This document shows, piece by piece, positions 6,878-13,348 of a stretch of DNA of 13,348 bases. Below the pieces are notes generated by a model that did no database searches, was not told the origin of the DNA, and saw nothing but the letters and a program-made list of their open reading frames with translations. Source of the DNA: Oscillospiraceae bacterium (GTDB lineage: Bacteria; Bacillota; Clostridia; Oscillospirales; Acutalibacteraceae); NCBI GenBank assembly GCA_003486665.1, contig DNGF01000251.1, positions 1-13,348 of the forward strand, read 5' to 3'. The position numbers were made by a program, and so were the translations under genes. Within the stretch, counting starts at the first letter, position 1. Every line of letters starts with the position of its first letter.

Positions 6878-9376
6878 TTAACGGAATATTGAAATCAATT
6901 TGTTTATTAACGACATTATGAAATCGATTATTCTCTCAAAAACATTTTTGCTTTGAGTCGGAGGCTCCTCTGTTTTCGGAATATCGGGGCTTACGTTTTG
7001 GCTGACAAGCTTCGTGTATTCGGCATAAGCCGCAGAGGTTTCGAGCAGCTCATCAGTCGATTTAGTTTGGTCAATATCCGAAAGAAGCACACCTGCGCGG
7101 TTGAGAATATCCACGTCAAGCTGATTTATAACTCCGTCATGGTTGCAATCTGCCGCCATGTATGCGGCATCGCCGACCTGCTCACGGCTGAGCATTCCGT
7201 TTGCAAGCATATTGACCGTTGTTGCGTCCTGACCGTCATACCAGCCGTCGCCGTTCACATCGCCGTAAATTATTACTTCAAATTCATCGCTTGTGTTGTC
7301 GGGATAAGACATTTTTATCTTCGAGCCTGTGCCTATCGTATCGTTTTCGATGTTCTCCGCCGTAATTGTAACATGACCCGATCCGCTCAACATTTCGTCC
7401 TTGAAGCTTGCAACCGTCATTCCCGTTTTCAATCCCGTGAGCGTATTGCCCTTAATTATGCAGGACTCGTTCACAACTCTCGGAGCGACCCTTTTTTCGG
7501 TCACATTGCAAACCTGACAGGTTCGAGCCATTTCGCCCTCGCTGATCGCCGTGGGATAAACGGTATAGCCCCATCCGTCCCATCTGTGACCCTTGGCACG
7601 GATTATCTGCTCATAGGAGTAATTGCAGTTTTTGCAGCTAAATACCTTCTTGCCGTCACGGGTGCAGGTCGCGCTCGTCACGATCTCCGAGGTGTAATCA
7701 TGCGCCTTTTTCGGAGAATCCGAGGTGATATAGCTATAATCGCATCTTGTGCATTTGTAGGTTGTCGTTCCGCCCTTTTCACAGGTCGCCGACGTTGAAG
7801 AAACCTTAACCGTGTTATGTCCCAATGCAGAAATTACCTCACTGTAACTGTCGCCGCAGCCGCAGGTGTAAATTTTTTCGCCCGACTCCTCACAGGTTGC
7901 GGCCTTTGTGATTTCAAACGAATAGGAGTGAATATGCACATCGGCATCGTGAAAATCCTTTAGCATAACATATCCGTTGTTCTCGTTGCCCTTGTCAACA
8001 ACAAATGTCACATTTTCACTGCTCATAGTCTCGGCAAATGACTCGGTTTTCATACTCTCTTCGGACCCATACTCAAGTCCGATTTTTAGGTCAAAATAGG
8101 TTTTGCCGTCATAGCCTATTCCCATAAGCGAGAAATCCCAATAAATATCCATTATTGACTGATCCGCTGAAGCATCCATTTTACCGACTGAGTTAAACCA
8201 ACAATTGCGGAAACTCCAAATATTTCCGTCAAATTTTCCGCTAAATGAGCCGGCCGTTTTTTCCTGTGCAGACACATTGCCGTTGCTGTAACAGCTTATC
8301 ATTCGCGGAAGATCGGAGTATATTATTTCATAAAGCTCCGAATAACGTTCATCGTCAAAGCCCGGAGGCGGCCATACGCCGATATGAATCCCGTCGCCGT
8401 AAATGCGGTCCAATTCTCTTTTCATTTCAATGAATTCGGCTATTGCACTGTCATGGTTGTCGCCGCTGATATAGAGCGATCCTGCCATACCGCCGACATT
8501 GTCCTTGCCGCTCACGGAGCCCGAATTGTAGCAATTCGACATCGTGTTTTTATCGAGAAGAATCTCACCTGCTATTCCGCCGACATAGCTGCCCTCGGAG
8601 CTGACCGTACCTGCATTTGCACAGCAATCTACCGTGGTTTCGGTTCCGATTTTCGATACAATTCCGCCGACGTAATCACCCGTTGCGGCAACCGTACCCT
8701 TGTTAAGACAACTTGTCAGCTTCTCCGTTGAAGCAAGCTCGCCGACAACTCCGCCGACACAGCTCTTGCCCAAAACATATCCGATATTCCGGCAATTATC
8801 TATTACCGAGTTCTCGGCATATCCGACAATGCCGCCGACCTTATCCGCCGAGCTGAGAACAGTTGCAAAGGATTTACAGCCGCTTATCTCCGAGTTTATA
8901 GCTTCGCCGCAGACAGATCCGACCTTTTCGGAAGCTGAGGAGCGCGAATCGAACAGAGAATTTTTGATAATCACATTTTTGATCACTGCACCGCTCGCCT
9001 TTTCAAAAAGCCCCCTGCCCTTGCAATAAATCCCGCCGATGACATGATTGTTGCCGTTGAAGGTTCCCTTGAATTCGCTTATCGGCTCGAAAGTGAGCAG
9101 CTCGCTTCCGTCTGTTGCCTCACCGTTATAAAGAGGTTCGCCGTTCTCGCCGGCAGTGAATTCGCCGCCGTTCAGCTTTATATCCGCCGTCAATTCAAGG
9201 GTTGCGCCTGCGAAGCCTTGCTCATCATTATTTATAAGCTCCCCCATTGCTTTCAAATCGTCAATGCTTTTTATATAATAAGTTTTTGCGTCCGAAGCAT
9301 ACCCGACAACCGCGGTTATCGAAATCAACATCGCCATGCAAATAATTATTGAAATTGCCGAACAAAATTTTTTCAT
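6878..9376 (-). CDS. Secreted GLUG-repeat beta-helix protein with Cys/His repeats, type I dockerin and amphipathic tail
   Basis: 832 residues. A signal peptide (1-27, likely cut after GYA) precedes a beta-helical region (about 32-375) with GLUG-type repeats, recognisable as VGG(I/V)VG separated by short Asn/Cys-rich strands; residues 301-358 are a charged insertion. Residues 493-630 hold four Cys-containing repeats, three with C-x9-C-x1/2-C-x12/13-H. Residues 636-700 resemble the small beta module often found before clostridial dockerins. A dockerin follows (704-763) with two calcium loops: Asp706-Asn708-Asp710-Asp717 and Asp743-Asn745-Asp747-Asp754. The protein ends in a Pro-containing linker and an amphipathic helix (812-832). 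No catalytic domain was recognised, so adhesion or scaffold docking is likely. The gene starts 12 bases after the LRR gene ends, with AAGGGGG overlapping that stop. The dockerin implies a cohesin partner, none of which is in the window. Confidence 0.88.
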   Translation of the reverse strand: MKKFCSAISIIICMAMLISITAVVGYASDAKTYYIKSIDDLKAMGELINNDEQGFAGATLELTADIKLNGGEFTAGENGEPLYNGEATDGSELLTFEPISEFKGTFNGNNHVIGGIYCKGRGLFEKASGAVIKNVIIKNSLFDSRSSASEKVGSVCGEAINSEISGCKSFATVLSSADKVGGIVGYAENSVIDNCRNIGYVLGKSCVGGVVGELASTEKLTSCLNKGTVAATGDYVGGIVSKIGTETTVDCCANAGTVSSEGSYVGGIAGEILLDKNTMSNCYNSGSVSGKDNVGGMAGSLYISGDNHDSAIAEFIEMKRELDRIYGDGIHIGVWPPPGFDDERYSELYEIIYSDLPRMISCYSNGNVSAQEKTAGSFSGKFDGNIWSFRNCWFNSVGKMDASADQSIMDIYWDFSLMGIGYDGKTYFDLKIGLEYGSEESMKTESFAETMSSENVTFVVDKGNENNGYVMLKDFHDADVHIHSYSFEITKAATCEESGEKIYTCGCGDSYSEVISALGHNTVKVSSTSATCEKGGTTTYKCTRCDYSYITSDSPKKAHDYTSEIVTSATCTRDGKKVFSCKNCNYSYEQIIRAKGHRWDGWGYTVYPTAISEGEMARTCQVCNVTEKRVAPRVVNESCIIKGNTLTGLKTGMTVASFKDEMLSGSGHVTITAENIENDTIGTGSKIKMSYPDNTSDEFEVIIYGDVNGDGWYDGQDATTVNMLANGMLSREQVGDAAYMAADCNHDGVINQLDVDILNRAGVLLSDIDQTKSTDELLETSAAYAEYTKLVSQNVSPDIPKTEEPPTQSKNVFERIIDFIMSLINKLISIFR

Positions 9377-9383
9377 ATAATAG

Positions 9384-9390
9384 CCCCCTT
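9384..9390 (-). promoter_or_regulatory. Ribosome binding site overlapping the LRR gene stop codon
   Basis: On the minus strand the sequence reads TAAGGGGG: two bases of the LRR gene's TAA stop are also the first two bases of the AAGGGGG ribosome site. That site sits 7 bases before the ATG of the dockerin gene and suggests the two are translated from one message. Confidence 0.75.
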
Positions 9391-12300
9391 AACTGAAAAT
9401 TTTTATTATGCGATTGAATATTGCTACGAAGAATTTTATAACCTTTTTAAAGAATACTTCAAGCTTCGTATCGCCCTCCTTTATCTCAAACTGAACCGTC
9501 ATTTTGCCCTTAAAATTACCTTTTCCCTGAACGGTGACGCTCGCCGTCCCCGCCTTTGAATTATCCTTATAGGTCAGCGTGTAGTCCTTGCCCTCTTCGA
9601 GAGTTTTTCCGTTATATTTAACCGTTACTGTCGGTGTGCATGGACTTTCTCCGAGAACCTGTGACGGAATATTTTTAACCTCGGCGTCGGAAATATTTCT
9701 TGCAATGATTCTGAAATCTGCCTTTGTCATCAGCATACTGAAATCGCCCGTTCCCTTGACAATAACATTAGCACTGCCGACATTGATATTGTTATAGTAA
9801 TCCGCCTTGTAATCTCTTTTTCCGAGAACCTGCGAAGTTGTTGAAACCTTTAGCTCAGGCTCAATTTTCTTCGAGGTGTAGGTCTGATTCGGGATCGTAT
9901 CGACGATGAGCGTTGAAACCTTTATTCCCTTTTCTTCCGCATAATTTTTTGCGTATGAATCTTCGTTGCAGTAAATAGTCAGCTTTTCGCATCCCTCAAA
10001 CGCATCATCGGCAATTTCGGTAACAGAATCCGCTATCGCCGCCGTTTCAAGATTTTTGCAGTCGGCAAATGCACGGGAATTGATGCTTTGAACGCTGTCA
10101 CCGATTGCAACGGTATCAAGATTTTCGCAAGCCATGAAGCTCTCATCGGGGATATCAACGTTTTCCGTTTTTTCGTCAAGTCCGAATCTCAGCTTCTCCG
10201 CCGCAACACCGGAAAAGCTTCCCTGAGTAAACACGGAATTTTCAAAGTCAAAGTTCTTCAAATTACTGCACCATTGGAAAGCATTTTTTCCTATAGTTTT
10301 GGTTTCCGAATTCCAATTAAATTCCGTCAAGTCGGCGCAATGCCAAAAGGCATAATCGCTTATCAGCGAAACATTCTCAGACATATTCACCGTATGCAGC
10401 CTGAAACATTCAAGAAAGCTGTATTTTCCGATCGACACAACGCTTGACGGAATTGTTATTTCCGCAAGCTTTTTCAGATGATAGAAAGCGCCATCGCCGA
10501 TGCTTTTGACCTCGCCCTCGATTTTCACCTCGATAATTGATTTCGCATTGCAGAAAAACCAGCTTGGAATACGGTCGATTTTATCGCCCAAGGTGAAGTA
10601 ATACACCGTCATGTATGAAAACGGAGAGTTCGTTCCCTGAAATTTATTCGGATCACGTTCAATTCCGCCCTCCCACTCTTCGCAGTCAACAAATCGGCAG
10701 TCATTTGAATTGAAATAAATTTCATTGATCTCCGCATCTTCAAAGCATTTGGCATGAATTGACTTAACGTTCTGTTCAATCGTGATTTTTTCAGCAATGA
10801 TATCCGAAAGCAAATACTGTCCGAGATATTCAACGTCCTCGCCCACGGTCACGGAACGGACGCTGAGTTTTACATTTTTGCCGTTTTCCAATACATCCTG
10901 CAAAAGCCAAACGCCGTAGCCTGCCTCACAGCTCTTGCTGTTCAAAGTAACATCCGCAAGATTTTTGCAGCCGACAAACGTATGTCCGCTGATATATTTA
11001 AGATTTTTCGGTAAAGTTATTTCTTCAATTGAAGTGTACTGAAAACATTTTTCACCGATTGAAGCAAGACCTTCCGGCAAAACGATCATGTCAAGCTTTC
11101 TGGTATTGTAAAAGCAAGAAGCACCGAGATTTTTAAGCCCTGACGGCAAGATTACGGATGATAATGAATAACAATAATAAAAGGCTTCTTTGCCGATATA
11201 TTCAACCGTATCGGGAATTTCAATGTTTTTTATACGAGTAGATCTGAAAGCGCGGTCGCCTATATATTTCAGTTTACCGATTTCAGCAAAGCTCACTTCT
11301 CTGAGCAAATTGCATCCCCAACACATTTCGCTTCCGATTTTTACAACGCTTGACGGAATTCTCAGTTTTTCAATCGACGTATCTAAAAATGCAGCGCCGA
11401 TCTCTTTAAGCCCGTCGTTCAAGGTTACGGTTTTCAGTCTGCGGCAATTCGAAAATGCCGAGCCGAGATATTCAAGGCTTTGCGGCATTGTAACCTCAGT
11501 CACACCTGACCACGCAAACGCCTCATTCCCTATAAATTTTATTGTGTCGGCAAGCTCGATTTTCTTGAGCTTTTCGCTTTCGTCGGAGGGGAGAGGATTA
11601 GTGAATGAATATGAACCGACATATTCTGTACCATACGGCAGAGATACTGCGTCAAAAGAACAGCTGTAAAATGCGGCGTCGCAAATCACCTTCAGGCTCT
11701 TCGGGAAAGTAACATCGGTTAAGCTCTTGCAGCTTTCAAATGCACTGTAGCCGATCGTTTCAACGGACTCTGAGAGATTTATTTTTTCCAAGCTCTCGCA
11801 ATAAGCAAAAGCGCAGTCGCCTATCTCGGTCACGGTTGACGGGAGCGAAACCTCCTTAAAGCTAAAGCCGTCCTCCTTTGCCGAAACCTCATCAAGCGGT
11901 CGCGAGGGAAGCTCGGCACGGTTATCAAATGCTCCGTCGCCGATTTTTACGACCGTATATCCGTCAAGCTCGGCAGGGATGTTAAGTAAATTTTCTTCAC
12001 TTCCCGTATATCCCGAAATGACGGCACAGCCGTTTTCATCAAGGTAATATTTAAAATCGCCGCAGGTTTTCTCCTGCTTATCCTCATCCTTAACGCAGAC
12101 GAATTCACCGCCGCGCTCAGCCAATTTATATCCACTCTTGTTGAGAAGGAACCACATATCATAGCTCGGTCTGCCCCCAAAGATGACCTCGGTTCCTTCC
12201 GAAAACTCAATTACAGCATCTTCACTGTAACGGAGCTTTAAAGTTTGGTATTCTCCCGAAAATTTTATTTTCTTTAACGAGGACGGAAATTGTATAATTG

Positions 12301-12769
12301 AGTAACCGTTAAGCTCCAGCTCTTTCAGGCTTTCCGGAAATATGATTTCGGTCAATCCCGTACATTTCTCGGCATTGAAACTTTCAATGTATTCGACATC
12401 ATTGCCGAAGCTGATTTCTTTTAAATCACTGCTGTCAAGGTTTTTGACACGCTTTACTCCGTCGGGAATCGTCAGCTTCTCAACGCCCCACGGGCAATTG
12501 ACCTCCGCAACAGGTATTCCGTTGATTTCGGCAGGGAACGTGTATTCTTCTGCTCTTGAACCGGAAACAGGGTAATAGTTAACTATAAGCAAACCGTCTT
12601 CGTCATATTTAACCCTCAGATCCTCCGACCTGAACTCAGGCTGTTTTGTGTAGTCCTTTTCCTTTTCTGTTATGTCATTCAGATATGCGCCGGAATTGAT
12701 CGTGGCGATAGATATAACCAGAACGACTGCAAGAAAAGCCGACAGTATTTTAATCAGATTATTTTTCAT
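9389..12769 (-). CDS. BspA-type leucine-rich-repeat (LRR_5) secreted surface protein
   Basis: 1126 residues with a signal peptide (1-28, hydrophobic core from residue 8, likely cut after SGA). The bulk is BspA/LRR_5 repeats of about 23 residues with the pattern IP-x-SV-x-x-IG-x-x-AF-x-x-C-x-x-L (about 265-945). They finish with the usual capping sequence (TIYCNEDSYAKNYAEEKGI, 931-949). A first, degenerate LRR block (about 51-200) has its own cap, so the protein carries two LRR units. Two Ig-like repeats of the YTGK/GKGNFKG type follow (about 955-1024 and 1028-1097), then an amphipathic tail (1106-1126) like that of the downstream dockerin protein. No LPXTG motif or transmembrane anchor is seen. 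BspA-like proteins bind host or microbial ligands and are common in gut and oral bacteria. The start has GAGGAGG at 12777-12783 and overlaps the upstream stop (TAATG). Ligand unknown. Confidence 0.93.
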   Translation of the reverse strand: MKNNLIKILSAFLAVVLVISIATINSGAYLNDITEKEKDYTKQPEFRSEDLRVKYDEDGLLIVNYYPVSGSRAEEYTFPAEINGIPVAEVNCPWGVEKLTIPDGVKRVKNLDSSDLKEISFGNDVEYIESFNAEKCTGLTEIIFPESLKELELNGYSIIQFPSSLKKIKFSGEYQTLKLRYSEDAVIEFSEGTEVIFGGRPSYDMWFLLNKSGYKLAERGGEFVCVKDEDKQEKTCGDFKYYLDENGCAVISGYTGSEENLLNIPAELDGYTVVKIGDGAFDNRAELPSRPLDEVSAKEDGFSFKEVSLPSTVTEIGDCAFAYCESLEKINLSESVETIGYSAFESCKSLTDVTFPKSLKVICDAAFYSCSFDAVSLPYGTEYVGSYSFTNPLPSDESEKLKKIELADTIKFIGNEAFAWSGVTEVTMPQSLEYLGSAFSNCRRLKTVTLNDGLKEIGAAFLDTSIEKLRIPSSVVKIGSEMCWGCNLLREVSFAEIGKLKYIGDRAFRSTRIKNIEIPDTVEYIGKEAFYYCYSLSSVILPSGLKNLGASCFYNTRKLDMIVLPEGLASIGEKCFQYTSIEEITLPKNLKYISGHTFVGCKNLADVTLNSKSCEAGYGVWLLQDVLENGKNVKLSVRSVTVGEDVEYLGQYLLSDIIAEKITIEQNVKSIHAKCFEDAEINEIYFNSNDCRFVDCEEWEGGIERDPNKFQGTNSPFSYMTVYYFTLGDKIDRIPSWFFCNAKSIIEVKIEGEVKSIGDGAFYHLKKLAEITIPSSVVSIGKYSFLECFRLHTVNMSENVSLISDYAFWHCADLTEFNWNSETKTIGKNAFQWCSNLKNFDFENSVFTQGSFSGVAAEKLRFGLDEKTENVDIPDESFMACENLDTVAIGDSVQSINSRAFADCKNLETAAIADSVTEIADDAFEGCEKLTIYCNEDSYAKNYAEEKGIKVSTLIVDTIPNQTYTSKKIEPELKVSTTSQVLGKRDYKADYYNNINVGSANVIVKGTGDFSMLMTKADFRIIARNISDAEVKNIPSQVLGESPCTPTVTVKYNGKTLEEGKDYTLTYKDNSKAGTASVTVQGKGNFKGKMTVQFEIKEGDTKLEVFFKKVIKFFVAIFNRIIKIFS

Positions 12770-13348
12770 TACTTTTCCTCCTCAATTCCGAAGGTTGTGT
12801 AAACTCCCTTATATTCGACCGTTATCATCGCCGTTTTGTTATCGGGGAGTATTTCCTTTGTGACCGTATATTCACCGCCGCTGAGTTTCTCTCTGCTCTT
12901 GTCGCTGTAAATCGCATAGACTTCCATGCCGCTCAGGTCAATATTGTTTAAATCCTTAACCGTGAATTTAAAATCATCAGGGAACAGCGCATAAACGGAG
13001 TTGAGCGACTTTGTGTCCTCGCCGTAAAGCACCCTGACCGTGAATGTTTCCGAGACATCACCGTAGCTTACCTTCACTGTTTCATAACGCTCATCTGTGC
13101 CGAAGCTGTCATCCGCCGTGACTCTGCAATCGGAAATCGGAATTTTCTTTGTTGTTCCGTCGGTGTAAATAACCGACACCGTTATTCCCGACATATCAAG
13201 CTTTTCGCCGATGAGATATTCATTTTTGAAGCCCTCACCGAAGTTGAGCTTCATTTTCGTAGGTACTGCCGCCACGGTAGTCGGTGCGGCGGCGGTTGTC
13301 GGCGCAAGTGTTGTACGCTCCGCAGTTATGCTCTCGGTCGTAACGGGA
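12769..13348 (-). CDS. Secreted protein with Thr/Pro/Ala linker and two Ig-like (Big_3-type) domains, C-terminal part
   Basis: The minus-strand frame stays open to the window edge, so this is the 3' end of a longer gene; a GTG at 13275-13273 is in frame but looks internal. The visible part opens with a low-complexity linker rich in Thr, Ala and Pro (LAPTTAAAPTTVAAVPT), typical of a flexible spacer between extracellular domains. Two Ig-like domains of about 75 residues follow. Each has the Big_3 pattern of L-x-L/M-x-G-(I/M)-x-V-x-x-I-Y-(T/S)-D and a closing (V/I)-x-Y-x-(G)-x-x-x-T-F. The protein ends in Glu/Lys residues with no tail or anchor. Such domains usually act as stalks on surface proteins. 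Its stop shares one base with the LRR gene start, so translation is coupled. The function of the missing N-terminal part is unknown. Confidence 0.82.
   Translation of the reverse strand, partial: PVTTESITAERTTLAPTTAAAPTTVAAVPTKMKLNFGEGFKNEYLIGEKLDMSGITVSVIYTDGTTKKIPISDCRVTADDSFGTDERYETVKVSYGDVSETFTVRVLYGEDTKSLNSVYALFPDDFKFTVKDLNNIDLSGMEVYAIYSDKSREKLSGGEYTVTKEILPDNKTAMITVEYKGVYTTFGIEEEK

Noticed and set aside
6953..7798. Plus-strand open frame of 281 codons inside the dockerin gene
   Set aside because: Antisense to a gene with clear signal peptide, repeats and dockerin; the protein is Cys/Arg/His-rich with no family resemblance.
8500..8900. Repeated CCGCCGAC-type stretches on the plus strand as possible regulatory or recombination repeats
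   Set aside because: They are the reverse complement of codons for the conserved Val-Gly-Gly of the GLUG repeats and are explained by protein repetition.
12769..13275. GTG at 13275 as the true start of the Ig-like protein
   Set aside because: The frame continues upstream as a Thr/Ala/Pro linker to the window edge, and the GTG start would give an Ig-like protein without a signal peptide; the gene is better read as partial.

Overview
The window looks like a chromosomal segment from an endospore-forming member of the Clostridia, most plausibly a gut Oscillospiraceae/Ruminococcaceae-type bacterium. The evidence is a complete cotJABC spore-coat cluster, strong AGGAGG-type ribosome binding sites, a dockerin-bearing secreted protein and a long BspA-type leucine-rich-repeat protein. 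No RNA genes, CRISPR arrays, insertion sequences or phage genes were seen. The placement is inferred from gene content; no 16S or other marker is present.

Layout. Bases 1-3948 (+) hold the 3' end of a MarR-family regulator, then two overlapping ABC exporter half-transporters. These form a heterodimer with one consensus and one degenerate ATPase site, a classic self-regulated drug/toxin efflux operon. Bases 3949-4037 hold a 10-bp inverted repeat, possibly an operator over a promoter. Bases 4038-5558 (+) hold a membrane-bound PlsC-type acyltransferase and a PHP-domain metallophosphoesterase with only 12 bases between them, closed by a clear intrinsic terminator at 5576-5608. Bases 5609-6778 (+) carry cotJA, cotJB and cotJC, translationally coupled (ATGA and TAATG overlaps). 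cotJA starts at a TTG behind a leader hairpin. A strong hairpin at 6822-6866 separates this cluster from the convergent genes.

Bases 6878-13348 (-) form a tightly packed three-gene operon for secreted or surface proteins. Read in transcription order it has a partial protein with a Thr/Pro/Ala-rich linker and two Ig-like (Big_3-type) domains, then an 1126-residue BspA-type LRR protein, then an 832-residue GLUG beta-helix protein with Cys/His repeats and a type I dockerin. The last two proteins, unrelated along most of their length, end in closely similar 21-residue amphipathic tails. That shared tail, with the dockerin on a protein that has no recognisable enzyme domain, is the most interesting signal here. 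It suggests a coordinated surface-display or adhesion module whose anchoring mode is not a standard LPXTG or S-layer signal.

There is no gene-free stretch longer than 300 bases.
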